A stretch of 64,000 bases of DNA from Trichoplax sp. H2 (lineage: Eukaryota > Placozoa > Uniplacotomia > Trichoplacea). The translations under genes and the position numbers were made by a program. Every line of letters begins with the position of its first letter. Position 1 is the first letter of the stretch. Where the stretch lies: positions 186,001 through 250,000 of the forward strand of contig NOWV01000090.1 of NCBI GenBank assembly GCA_003344405.1, given 5' to 3'. Below, piece after piece: positions 24,501-37,742 of the stretch. Under the pieces are notes generated by a model that worked only from the letters and a program-made list of their open reading frames with translations, ran no database searches and was not told where the DNA came from.

Positions 24501-27500
24501 CGCCTTAAATATCATTTTAAAAAGGAGTTAACTACTCGTATATTAGCCAATCATAAACAGTGTAAAAAGAAGATCTTAAGACCATATCAACATTAATATA
24601 TTTTGAGGGTAATGATTCTGAGCATACCAGTTTCTGGACCTCATTTCCGGCCTACATAAAAGTGTAAATTAGAACAAATTGGTTCATGTTAAGAGACTAC
24701 TCTACTGGTGTTATATATTCTACTTCGAACAATATTTAAATAATATTTTTTTTACTTTATTACTATGTCTGATCAATTTGTAAGCTCTAAAAGCAATATA
24801 TAACATAATTTATGCTCTAAATTTACCAGTTGATCTGCTTTGGATAACATCTCCACGCTCTTTTTCAATTTTTCTTCTAAATCATGCTTTTCCTTTATCG
24901 ATGTATATGTCAATTAGATTTAAATGCAATTAGCAACGTATTCAAACACGCTTCTAGTAAAGATGAGATTAGAGAAATATAACGGTATCACTGCCAGGTA
25001 AATGTAGTCTCTCAATGACTAATAGATGAATGTAATCGATAGCTTAAAGTATTGCAAATAGGTGAAATAAAACGTAAAAGCCATCAAATAAACAGACTTT
25101 GATATAATCCTATAAATTCTGGGTGTGTCTATTCCATTAACTTTTCGAAAGTCTAATATTTTAAGGTTTCCCAATTTGAGATCTTTAGCCCCTTATAACT
25201 ACGGCTTTCAATAAATAGCGGTATTTAATTCTTACCTTGCCATATTTAGTTCTATCATTAAGATTTTGCGCTTTTAGGGCTACAATTTGTTTCTGATACT
25301 AAAATATCATAAAAGATTAAGTGGTAATATTATTTACTTTTTAGTAATGCTGCATAAAACTCGTTAGACACCTGCTGCATGATTTAGAAACCTAGTTTAC
25401 TGATTATAATTTAGAAAATATTAAATAGATAGATAAATTCACCGAACTTTGGCGATCATCTTGAACTCAATTGTAACCATCTATGTCGCATAAACAACTT
25501 TACCCTTTGTTTCATTGCTTCCATTTTTTTTAGCGCATCTTTCCTCTTCGATACCGACTAAGATAAAAAGCAAGGAATTAGTTTTAGTTATAGTTAACAG
25601 AAAGCAGGAAACTGATTAATTGTAAGAGCTAAATGGAGAATCTGCCAATACCATAGTGCGATATTCTTTAAATTTCTCGGGTAATTCTTCAGGATTAATA
25701 TCATCCTTTGAAGAAAAAGATCATAGATTCAATTAGCTTAGCACTTTACGATGGGTATGCAGTTAATATCTATAATTAATTATCAGTATCATAGCGACTC
25801 TTACCCACTCGGCTTCTTCTTCATCGATTTCCGATACTAAATCTAAATCACTTTCTGAAGTAGCCCGCCGAAAGAAATTTGATCGAGGTTGGCTTGGTGT
25901 TGGCGAGGTATTAGGCGACGAAGAATTAGAGGATGAATTATGACTTTTGCTATTATTGCGTCGATTCTTTTTACTTTTCTTGCCCTTTAAAGATCCATCA
26001 GGACCTTTACCGCCTTTTTTCTTGCTTTTATCCTTATTTTGCAACAAATCACTCAATATCGATTCCAACTGAGACTGACGTCGATTAATTTGCGGTAATT
26101 CCTTTGCCTCAACACTTTTCTCTTCTGAAACATTCTTCTTATCGCCAGTGTCACCAACTTGGGCTTGCTCTTGTTGGCCAGTTTCTTTTCACCAAGTAAA
26201 ATTCAAGCATAAATAAATTAATTCTTCTGTTTATTGTATTGAATACGTCTCTATCCAGTGGATAGCAGGTATAGGCAACATTAATGATAAACTATAATGA
26301 AGTCTAGCAAAATGAATTGATGAGCAAACCGTAGACTAGAAGCATACCGACAATCTTCTGAAAGTGCGATTGACAATTACATCTTACCTTCCTTTCCTTT
26401 AGATTCTTTATTACCAATTCCTTTCAATTTATGAGCTAATTCGACCACAGATCCAGTATCTGCTTGTGAACCTCTACTCTTGGGATCAATATTTGTATCG
26501 ATAACAATACCAGTAGCTAAACTACTCCGGCGTGAATCTGCAACGCTGCCGCTGCCTCCATCTCCATCTTTAATTTTCTGTAGCAATTAAAATAATGCAC
26601 ATGTTAATCATAGTACAAAACCAGCAATCTATCCATATAGAAATTCGTTTCACTACTCGGGTAGTGTCTATCAGTTACCAGCTGAATATGTATTACTAGC
26701 TTATACAGTATTCATATGACATCACTAAAATAAGTGATCAGGTATAGCATTTCTAAATTTTTTGCTTACAGTATAATTGCTAGATTCATAAAAAGAGCAA
26801 ATTTTTCGCAAGTACATCACATGGTATTGGAAAATAGGTATTGGTCCTTGATGTATTTGCTTACCTTAACTGTAGACTTTGTGATTTTCGCCATTGATTT
26901 CGTTCGTGATAATTTTCTGGATCTAGTAGTAGAAGAAGCGGCAGAATTCTTACGGTTAAATGACGATTTACGACGACGATGGGAGCTAGGCTCGGGAGAG
27001 AGTCTATTTGGATCATTCATTGACGGACTTTCACTGCGGGCATCCATTTCAGGCGATGGAGTTATCCATCGCCTTGTGCGCTCAGGTTCACTATCCTTTC
27101 TGGGTGTGCTATGCTTCTCCGGGCTTGGAGCTTGAGTCTAGTTTTCGATCGATATAGAAAACTTTAGAACCTATTCACAAGCTAATATAGCTTCTATCAT
27201 CGTAATAAGTCGTCATTCCGTCATCAAGCACCTATCATAAACTTACAGCGATACTCTCGTGCAACTTTTTTGAATGTTCATCTTGCACCTTTTTCAGCTC
27301 CTGCGAATACTCCTTTTTTAATTCTTCAATAGTGCGTTGATGCTTTGTTTCTAGATCTAGTAGTCACCAAACAAGTATGCAAGTTTTATTTATAATTGTT
27401 AATAATTACGGCTAGTAATTTAATTAACCGCTATAGTTAATAGGACTATTATCGGCTTTAACTAGATCCTAGACTATTTACGATGCTTTGGTACAGATTT

Positions 27501-29741
27501 AATAATCATGATTAAGCTAGTTAGATAATATAAGTAGTTGATTCTATCTTTACCTTTCTTAGTTTTCTCCTTAACTTCATCTATTAAGATTTGCCGATCT
27601 CTAATCGTTGTTTGGCGATCTTGATTTGGAGAAGTCATTTGCGTACTGATACCATCCATTGATGCTTGACTTGATAATCTCACTTTTAATCTTCTCTTTT
27701 CAAGGAATTTTTCCGCTGCTTCTTCAGCTTTACTCGCAGCCTTCATATCCTCAATTTGCTATTAAACGAATTAAGAAGTCAGTACCATATTTCTAACATA
27801 GATGCACTATGGAGGATTGAGATTAAAGCAGACTAAGAATGCTATAATATCTACCTGTCGGGCTTTCTGTAGCGCCATAGTTTTAACCTCATTTTGTTCT
27901 CGAAGATCATCCACCGCAGTTGCATCTCTCTAATAATATATCATAAGTACAGTTGTATATTAATTAAAAGATTAAGCCAGATCTTTTCAAAATTATATCT
28001 TCTCCATTTCTTCAATTAATCATTAATGAAATTAAATTACCTTTAATGTGTCATTCATTATAGTCAATCTATGGCGGAAATTGTATATCATGTTATTCAT
28101 ATCTTAATCATCCTTACTTTTGATAAAATTATTCAAAATCGATACCGTAAAAAATCAATACGTCTACCGTACTTTTTAATTTCCTTATCTTTAGCATCAG
28201 TTACTAATGTTAATTCCTTAATTTTCTTTTCTTTCTCTTGGACTTCTATACTCAATTAAATGATCATGCAAATTGTATTTAGTGAATAAGTGCGTATAAT
28301 GATATCATATTGTCTTTGATTAATTAATTAACTAAATTATTATCATGAGATATTACTTATTTGCGTATCGTCGAGTCTTGTTGTTAAACTAATAAGATCA
28401 TCACGAGTTTGGGCTAAAGATTTCTCTAGCTTTTTCTTACTCCTATAAGTTTACATACAAGATCAGATTAAATGAAATTATAGCTTTTTTAAGGCTTGCA
28501 AGTATTGCAATTATAATTAGAGTCTAAATATTTATTCCAAAAAGGTAAGACAAAAGTTGCAGATTACCTTTTTGATTCTTTGGTATTTTGTATCGCCAAA
28601 TGATTGATCATATCATGGTTAATGGTTAATAGTCTCTCAGCAGCTGCATTAGCTGAAGTTAAAGCATCTGCAATACGTGTGGAAACTTCCTCTAAATCTA
28701 TATCAGGACGAGGAGAATCTTGGCCATCCTGTAATATCGGTATTGTCGAGTGTTCTTGAAAAAACTAGTCATCGAGATAAAAATATATGATGTTATCACA
28801 TATGACTACTTTACAATTGATTGCACTGCTTATGATTTTACTTAATGCTCAAGCTAAGAATAATAAGATACTGCTGAAATAATATTAAATCTAACCTATA
28901 ACTTCTACTTAGATAAGCAATATAAGCATTTCTACGTAATCGCATATTGAAAATATAATAGTCACCATCACATTTCGATATTAGAATTAACATCTACATA
29001 CCTCGTTGATTTGATGAAGTAACTGTAAAATTAATTAAAAGGAACTAAAGTTAGTAAATTTCAGTATAGACGAGTAAAATTATCATTACTGAAGAAATGA
29101 ATCCATGTTATGAAGTTGCTGATTTCATTAAAATCTGTTTAGCTGACAGGATTACCATTTAAAATGTCGCCTATTCTAAAGAAGTCACGTTACCTTAATA
29201 CGATCATCGCATGCCCTCTCAAAGCCGACAACAAATACTGTAACTTGCTGCTGATAACGTTTCTTTTTGACCGAATCCGATAGTAAAATAAGTAATTCTT
29301 CAGGATCTTTCACAAACTCCATATTATTGTTATTAGAATCTTTGAGTATTCTATTATTTTCAGCATTCTCGATTTCATATGATGCTAAAGTCTATAGTTG
29401 GATTACATCCAGACACATTTGATCAAAATTAGCTCAAGTAACATTAACCTTCGTAATATATATCTGTTGAGTAGCAATATTGCGATTAGGAAAGACGAAC
29501 AAACTATGATAAATATAGTATTATTGTATTGAGGGGCGCTAAAATTATTTACCGAACTTATCCTCTGAGTAATTCTTGTTAGCTCTTCTTTTGTCTCTTC
29601 CACTTTTCGCAGTGTCCGAGCTTTGGCCACGGTTGCCAAAACATTTTGAGAATGGCCATCCGCTCGTGCTTGGTACTTATTTTTCGTAGAATTACCTTCT
29701 CGTAAAGTAGAAGTAAATCCTGACGACAGTAAATCAATCAT
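18510..29741 (-). CDS. Large multi-exon coiled-coil protein, unrecognised
   Basis: Roughly 30 exons on the minus strand, from ATG 29741 to the stop at 18510. Exons I could fix: 29741-29553, 29391-29194, 29022-29002 (a 21-base microexon), 28728-28568, 28442-28357, 27929-27855, 27758-27554, 27356-27247, 27137-26865, 26577-26388, about 26187-25805, about 24219-23913, 23828-22355 (a 1.47 kb exon), then a series of short exons. The N-terminal third is helical (KKLEKSLAQTRDDLISLTTR; DLETKHQRTIEELKKEYSQE). Next comes a Ser/Lys-rich disordered part (KKGGKGPDGSLKGKKSKK), more coiled coil, and a long disordered Gln/Asn/Ser-rich block in the large exon. The end has further helical segments (SEMQRVITQLKAEIRNSELP) and an acidic tail, EESSEEEEDNELIHSAT. 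An acceptor-like TTCTTCTAG precedes the first ATG, so a 5' exon may exist. It could be a cytoskeletal or ciliary scaffold, but that is inference. I do not recognise the family. Confidence 0.8.
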
Positions 29742-30201
29742 CTAGAAGAAGTGATATTATCGTGAAATTAATCGTTCGAAGATATGCTGCATCTAGAAAT
29801 TCTGAAAATCTGTATTGCTAAAGATGTTATATCTCATATAAAATTTAGCATTTGGTTTTATTTAAAGTTTTAAAAATGTAATTCTGACTTTACATTTTTG
29901 CTGTTATTACTTTGACATTAAATATGATCTTGAAAGTAATCTTAATCTTTAGAGCACATTTCGTAGTTACCTTTTCGTATGCTCGAAAATTAATATATAG
30001 CATTACTTATACGCTAGTAGAAATATTACCGCATTTTTTGTAAGATAGATTGGAAGCTGATTACGAATTATTAGTATAATCATTCTTCATATCTTCTTTT
30101 ATCTTCAAAAACAGTAGTGTCGATAGTAGATCTTATAGGACTTACAAGTATAATCAAGTACTAATTAATATCTTGAAAGAATAAATAGTAGATGAAAGAA
30201 G
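29742..30201. promoter_or_regulatory. Divergent intergenic region
   Basis: Only about 460 bases separate the first known exon of the minus-strand coiled-coil gene from the ATG of the plus-strand TMEM232-like gene. This is therefore a likely shared promoter. I looked for an RFX X-box and found only a half-site (GTTACC near 29967), without its partner. Confidence 0.45.
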
Positions 30202-33200
30202 ATGCAAGTAAAACTAGATAAAGCTTTCAGTTTTCAAGGACACAGCACATACGGTGAAGATTTATTTCAAACAAGATTGGCGAGATTGGCTAACGAACAA
30301 GTAAATATTCTAATTTCATCAGTGATAAGTAAATTTGTATGCAACTTTATATAACCACCAATAGAGAATAATAATGGTGAATAGATCAAAGTTTGATAAT
30401 CTAATCTGAATTAAGCACATTCGTATATATATATATATATATATTTGATGCTTAATTGATAAAAATTGAATCTATTCTAACTATATAATGCAAGCAAGAG
30501 ATCGAAATCTAATCTTATAGTGAATCGTTTTAAAGTTACTTACTTTGAAAATCTTTAAAATTTGTCAACATTTGATGATTGCAAAGCTAATATAAATTAA
30601 TAAATATTTTATAGTTCAATCTTGTGAGACGGGTTTTCGCGATTTCTTTGATAAGTGTCATAAACTATGACTATAACCACTTCTAAAATGATCTATAGCT
30701 TGCTTCAACAGTGAAAAACTAATTTTGAACTACTAAAATGACAGATTATTGGTTGCATCGAATATTCTAAATTTCAATTATTGAGATTCGTGCGAAGGCT
30801 TATTCCACAGTAATAATTAATGTATCGAATAATTCTAGCAATATACAGTATCAAGTATCATGCCCATAGACGACCAATGTGTGGACTATCCACATACTAT
30901 ATCTATCCGTATAATCCCATAATATTAAAGTTCGCACTTCCCACGTTAATTATTTCTACTATATCAAGTAACGTCAGCATTTTCAACAATGGCCTAAATG
31001 CTTGTTTGTTGCTAAGCAACCATCAATGACATTACAGTAACTGTCTATGAACACCCGCTTTCTGTAGTCTTCTGGTATAGAAGAACCAAACAGCAGTGGC
31101 ATGGCTTTAATATTGCAACCTGTACAGTAGTTTAGCTCATACAGTAAATTATAGATTGACTACACAAGGTTATACTGTTGCAACGTTGATTGGAAGTGTA
31201 TTCCACAACACAGTATCACGCCTAATTTGCAGGTATAGTCGAATAATAGAATCAGCATCCTATCTATAATGAGTACAGTTATACGTTCATGTAGTCGCAG
31301 GAGATTGTATAGTGCCACCTTATGTTTATGCAAGTAGGCCTAAGCAGGATGGGAAATCAGAATAGTTGATAATCAACTTGATATACTGAATGTATTGAGT
31401 TTATAGTACAGGACAGAGTAATTACGCGTAAATGCTTACGGTATGAACAAAATCTGCCGCTTGGGTCACTATACTATCTTGCTTGGTACTGGTTGCCTAG
31501 ATACTCCTTCACTTGTAAATTGTGAGGATCTTGTACTCGATCTTGACTTATTTAAGATAAACCCTGCATAGAGTACAGGAAATTTAGTTACGACATATTG
31601 ACTATCGATATTACGTTAAATGATTCCGGGATATAAGGCAAATCTATAAACTATAGGACGACCTGACATCATCTAGTGATCAATTGATCGATATAAACTT
31701 ATTTGAACAACTTCTCATTGCACTAATTTGAATTGTTGACGTCGTAACAGCTAATTTTATGCAATAATATCGTAGCTGATCATCCGTCTCTGTTAAAAGA
31801 AACAAGCCTTCGAAGTAACTGGTACGTAGATTAATATTCGAAAACGTTTAAGATTTCGTTACTATATCCTAAAATTTTAGAGAGGACTATTTCACATATT
31901 ATTATTGGTTTTCGATATCATCAGATTTCGGTTTATTCCGTTGTATAAATGATTGGTAGCAATACTTATAATCTGTGATTAAAGAGTTTAGAATTATTAC
32001 CGTACAGTGGATCTTCTGCCGAGGATAGGTTTAACAACTGATACACAACATAGACTGCAACGCCACCACTTTACGATTTTACAAATACTAAGAATGACAT
32101 ATGGCCATAGTTAGTACTGATGTAGGATAGATCTTGCCACAAATTAACCTGAAAACTCCTGCCATAGTAAACTTTGGATCCCGAATAATTCCTTACAGGA
32201 TGCCAATTCATAAGGTAAAACTTTACGATTCTGAAGAATCACATCAACTCTGACTGGAAATTATTGATGGTGTAAAACTTTTTTTTGATGGCAAGCGCGT
32301 TTTTTCATAGTCAAATAATTATTTGTTTTGCTTTGATATTCGGTGATTCTTACATGATTTCCTTTGGCCGTTACATATAAAAGCATTACTCATCTTATAA
32401 ATATCCTAAATACTTATGTCATCTTTAAATTTTTAAAGCTGTATTGATAAATTGCGCTCATTTAATCATAGATACCCATCGTACACAAATTTGGGATTGT
32501 TTCACTCAGTCATCGTGAGGAACTACAAGAGCGAATAAACAAGAGATATCTTGAGATCCCTACTAAACCGCTGCCGAAATCTCCAAAGTAATGTCATGTT
32601 GTTATCAATTGTATTAGATCTTAACAAGATTTTCACTCTTAAATAAGTAATTTGAGTACCTTAAAATGTTATTATTGAAATACTTCTACAGATCAATGTA
32701 GTTAAGCGGGCTGTAGCTGACTGCAACAGAAATATGCAAATTACATCATAAAGATTCTAGTAGCTTAGAAATAAATTTCTGTTCCATGTAATAAGAGCTT
32801 TACGTATTAAAACAAATCTTCTTATTGATCCATTTACAGGAAGTTTGACTATGATGTTGAAGAAGACTTCATTTCAAAGGTATTTTAAGAACTATTATGG
32901 ATGAAAATATATCTGCGAAACTTTCTCAGATTACAAAAGAAATCTAATCTTAATTTTTCACATAAATAGTTTAATAGCTCTATCGGCACACCACAACATA
33001 AAAATTATGAAGAATCTGCTGACAAAGCTCTGCAAAGACTAATAGTGAGTATATTTAAGAATATCTTAGCCATGCAAATAGATGTATGTAAATATTAAGC
33101 TCTAACATCAATATCATACGTAATATGATTCTACAGCGTCGAGCAGGTATTAAGAGTGGAGGTATGGGACAGCACATTAATCTGCCAAGGGCATGGTGTG

Positions 33201-36200
33201 AATTATCTATGCTAGCACAGTGCCAAGGTAGAGTTCGAGAAGGTAAGATAATGACTTAATCATTTAATCCCCTCTGCATGTTCTACTGAAACCCTTTATA
33301 GCCTACTATGCAACTAAAAACTACCACTCGTATTTGCAGATAGCCTTGAAATACTTATTACTTCATTAGATCAAGCTCCTCTCAATGAAGATCATTTATC
33401 TAGGTATGGAAGCGACACTATAGTCTACGAATATAGTCATCTCTGCTACAATATCATCCAATTTTAACTATTTCTGTACTTTGGCACAATTAGCCTCTTT
33501 TATTTGGCAGAAGTATCAATATATTGGCTTAAAAAATCGGCGGTATCTAAACCGCTTTTACGAAGTGCCGAAATTAAACTCATGAAGGTTATATATCGTA
33601 GACATATTTCGAGCTACTTTATATATCATCTATCTCATTGGAGTATACTCCATATTTATGTTGCGTAGTAATTAGGCCTTAAATCAACGGTTTATTTTAT
33701 TACAGTTGGCTAGCTCCGTTTTCTTGAGAATTTTCTGCTACTATTGCTTGAAGGTGAGCTGCTTTTTAACTACCACGACTTTCTTGTAACTACTTTAGTA
33801 GAATAGTTTTACGGTAAAATTTGATATTCATAAGATATTGATCCATTCTATTCTAGAACAAATGCTGGCAGCTACTCATCTTTACTATCTGTACTATATC
33901 AAAATTAAAAATCCACTGACTTTAATATTCTAAATAGGTCGACTTGTCAGCTTACGCCAAGGATTTATCAAAGTACGCTCAAGGTAATGCTTCTTTTAGC
34001 TAAAGAATGCCACCTAAATTATCATATAAATATTAAAGATTACTGTACCTTATATCTGATAGGATTTGAAGTATGTCAGGAAGCATACAGAGCATTTCCT
34101 GGATCCCGAATGCTATTAAAGTTTATTGCAGATATCGTAAGTTATGATCACATGCTATCTTTAATATACTGACAAACTTCCTATTAATTTAAGAATGCAT
34201 CTACAGATGACCTTGTTTGTGTTTATCTTTGATATGCGCGTATATTTTTTATCTAGAGTAAGGCACTAATTTCAACATATAATCATAAAATTGAAGAGCA
34301 AGCATCTGGTAGTAACGACATAATGAATAGAGAATCATTCATGGCTGCAATGCACAACGTTTCTCCAACATTATGGCACTCTATAGATGTGTGGCGGTGT
34401 ATCACTCATCTCAGTGGTGGCAAGAAGAAAGCATTAAAAGCCCTACAAGTGTGTGCGACTTGCATCGCTACTGAGCCTTGGTAAGTAAAATAAATTATCA
34501 GTATGAATATTTAGCTCAAATTTTCTACACAGACAGCAATCGATGAATATTCGCATTCCCGAAAGCACTCCGTTACACTTTTTTATAACCTATATTTTTC
34601 TTTCAGGGTTGATATTGTGCTTGCACTACAAATAATTGGAGATGCTTGCCAAACAGATATTGACGTTCTGAAAGTATTGCATGATATTGCTATTGGGAAT
34701 ATACCTGAAGATTATATTCCGGTTGATGAGGCTCTACCCTATATACCGCGACAGTATGATAACTTAGGGTCCTCCGATAGGGCAACCGGACAATATTCGC
34801 ATCATTTATCCGATACGTTTGCCGAAGGGGTCGTTAGCTCCGACTCATTTACATCACTAGATAAAATGTTTACACCTACTACAGCTGCCGGTAAGCTCTC
34901 ATTCTTTATTTGCTAGCGATAATGCTACAAATCTCTAGAGCAATCTCACTGCTAATCAATTATAGGACAAATACGAAATTTTAGCACTCAAATTAATATA
35001 CTAACATCAATATCATTGATTCAATACTATACTTAATAATCATTATTTCTAACATTAAATTAGGTTCTCAAGATGATACTAATAATAATCGACAAGGCAG
35101 ATTACATTCGAGTGGATCCAGTCAAACTCAATCACATACAAATGAAAGTAGATCCGGAAATAGATCTCCTACCAGTTACAGCCATACAACAAAGACTACG
35201 GAAGTTTGCGATGATTTTAATGTTTTAAATCAGTATGGAATTAAAGGGTGGCCATGGGAATTAGGCTATGTCTACGCTGAAACACTAACATCAATATGTT
35301 TATACGGTAAAACATCCGATATTCAGCAACTGGCATTATATGGTAATAGAGATGAATTTAAGAGAGGATCAAAGGTTACTGGAAGTTATGGGCTACTAGA
35401 CTTGCTCACTTTTGAATATATAGATGATACACAAGAAGCAGCTGAAGGTTTGAATGTGTACTATACTACTACTTGACAACTTTAACTTTATAATCAAAAT
35501 TCTAATCAAGTTTTATATAATACAGCTATAAATTAGCGTAAGATTACTGCTAGTCTTAAATACAGGCAATAGTCAACTTGCCTTAGAGATGAATATACTA
35601 GCAAATATACGATTGACAGTGATCGATTAATTATATAATAGGAAGATCACCATTTTTTCATCTGCATTTTAATAATTCAGCGAGAGATCGGAGTTGGCGT
35701 ATTCGTGCTGCTGCAGTTCATGGATTACTCAAAGTCTGTCAATACTTTCATCATGATCCAAGTCGTGAAGGTTTCTACAATGTAGCTTGGGCTGCGTTAA
35801 ATGAACACAAATTAAAGGAAATAGATATTCGTGTACTAGAGGCATATAAAGTTGGCCAGGTATCGAATTGCATTTATGACGCACTAAATTTAACCTATCT
35901 TCCTCTAAATTTTTTCTCATTCTAAAATTTTATTCAATCTGGCCTAGTTTGATGCAGACGCGGATAAAAAGCGTTTAAGTATCGTCCCTTTATATGTTTC
36001 TAACGCTCTTGTGAAACATGTGGCTTTCCTATTTAGCAAGACTTTTTTACACCAGTTACCGCCTCCTGTCAAATTAAAGTAATCACTTTTCATTCTCACT
36101 AATTAATAAAAATAGCATACCTACTTGATATTTAAAATTGTCGATTCCAAGATTTTAAAAATTATTCTTGTTCGATCAGTCCTCAGAAACCTAAAAAGCG

Positions 36201-36995
36201 AAGTCGGATATATAATAAAGTGCCGAAACGAAACAATATTACCAAATCAGATTCAAATCGGTTAACCCTTAGGTATGAAGTAGTCATAATAACTAACTAC
36301 TATTTGACAAATCGAAACGTACAAAATAAAAATTTTATGTATTATTATTACAAGAATACATTACTATTTTATTTTAACGATGTCTTTTTTGCAATTTTTT
36401 TCATTCGTTACATAGAGAGCATTTACTTATATCATCGGCATTGTATAAGCCACCTATGGACTTTAAAACTAGAGCAAATATTAATTTTAATCAAGTTATT
36501 GAAAGGCAATGGCGTAAAGAGTTACACGCCCAATTAGATGAAGACACAGTTGAATGGCAAGTCCTAGAAAATCAAAAGAAATTAGATGAATCTAAGATTG
36601 GTAAGGATTATAAGGAGAAGACATTTCCCCCTGATAGCGACTGCGACCCAAGTACTGACGATGCTGCTATAATCTCAGAGTCTAAAGAGAAATCCACATT
36701 ATCTACACCTGGAAACGTAAAAATCATTCGAGATTATAAAAAGAAAGATTTAGAACTACTTCATAATCTTAAAACTAATTTAGACATTAATGACAATCAA
36801 ATAGTTGATCTCAATCGTAAACACGGTAACAAATTACAGCATGATCAATTAATCAAAGTAAAACTAGATACATCTGTATATACTGATGCATTATCAGTTA
36901 ATACAAAATCAAATGATGTTAAAAAATTAAGAGAAGTTAGTGCTACACTACCAGTTCTTCCGGAAATTAAATCATCGACAGCCTCAACGAAATAA
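30202..36995 (+). CDS. TMEM232-like helical protein
   Basis: Exons: 30202-30300, 32472-32587, 32840-32879, 32970-33044, 33137-33242, 33340-33403, 33494-33587, 33706-33753, 33857-33890, 33938-about 33972, about 34080-34136, 34257-34480, 34607-34890, 35064-35447, 35681-35859, 35948-36078, 36180-36272 and 36416-36995. Phases agree throughout except around 33972-34080, where the joint is uncertain. The product is about 800 residues. It is mostly helical, with a hydrophobic patch (SSVFLRIFCYYCLK), an internal Ser/Asn-rich loop and ARM-like segments such as RSWRIRAAAVHGLLKVCQYF. The C-terminus is charged (NFNQVIERQWRKELHAQLDE). The overall pattern suggests TMEM232, a ciliary/sperm-flagellum protein in mammals, but that is recalled similarity only. 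Intron 1 is over 2 kb and could hide another exon. The start MQVKLDKAFSFQGH is the first Met of the open frame. Confidence 0.75.
30424..30445. repeat. (TA)n microsatellite
   Basis: Eleven uninterrupted TA dinucleotides in intron 1 of the TMEM232-like gene. Confidence 0.9.
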
Positions 36996-37742
36996 ATTGA
37001 TAAGATATTTCATTATAAATGATTTTATTGTAAATTATTTCTCATTAATAGTATCATATACTGTAAGTGAATCAAAATGTAACATAAAATGACTGTATTA
37101 TATTAAATTATTCATCCAATCTTGTTGGTATTTTTAAAGTTTTATCTTTTCCAAATAATAAAATACGAAAATTTTTCATTGCCATGGCTCTTTGTTGATG
37201 ACATAACGATATAATATTTTTTAATCGTATGTAGCGGAACTTCATAGAAGAATAGTTTAGAATACTCTGGATTCGAAATTCCGATTATAAAATTTAAAAT
37301 TTAGCTATTTTAAGGCCAGTGAGTGTAATTAAAAACGCATATAGACTTTAAGTAAAAGTAGCTATTTAATGTACAGAATTATCTAACAATATTTGAATCG
37401 TATATTTCATATCTACATTTCAAGTTATAAGATTTATTACAACTACAAGTAGACAGCAATTATTTGTATCACTAGCATTCCATAAAGAATTAAATAGGAC
37501 ATGGCAATCCTCTAACATATTACTGAGCTAAACGACAATTAATGCCAGCGAAGGTCCTGCTACCCTACAAGTTCCTACGGAAACGAAGGTGGGGCTAACG
37601 TTACCAGGGTAACGTAAATTTCATCGTTTTGCTTCCTATTACTTCTGCTGTCTCCCCAATTAAGTACAAATTATGTGAACAGTCTCCATGTACCTATAGA
37701 ATACGAATCATATTGGAATATTTCTGTTAAAAATAAGTTGTA
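36996..37742. other. Intergenic region upstream of PIH1D2
   Basis: The 3' flank of the TMEM232-like gene, then the PIH1D2 promoter. The stretch 37540-37660 is clearly richer in G and C than its surroundings and contains the X-box listed separately. Confidence 0.5.
37598..37615 (+). promoter_or_regulatory. RFX X-box, upstream of PIH1D2
   Basis: ACGTTACC-AG-GGTAACGT is an inverted repeat with 8-base arms and a 2-base spacer. It contains GTTACC-AG-GGTAAC, which fits the X-box consensus GTNRCC N(0-3) RGYAAC bound by RFX factors. It ends about 127 bases before the PIH1D2 ATG, the usual distance for X-boxes of ciliary genes. It stands in a small GC-richer island. RFX control of ciliary genes is established in animals; binding here is inferred. 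Confidence 0.75.

Noticed and set aside
29962-29980. X-box in the divergent promoter of the coiled-coil and TMEM232-like genes
   Set aside because: Only one half-site (GTTACC) is present; the partner RGYAAC at suitable spacing is missing.
30820-31029. Plus-strand frame inside intron 1 of the TMEM232-like gene as an extra exon
   Set aside because: Composition is unlike the flanking exons, and exon 1 (phase 0) already joins 32472 in frame. No strong acceptor precedes it.
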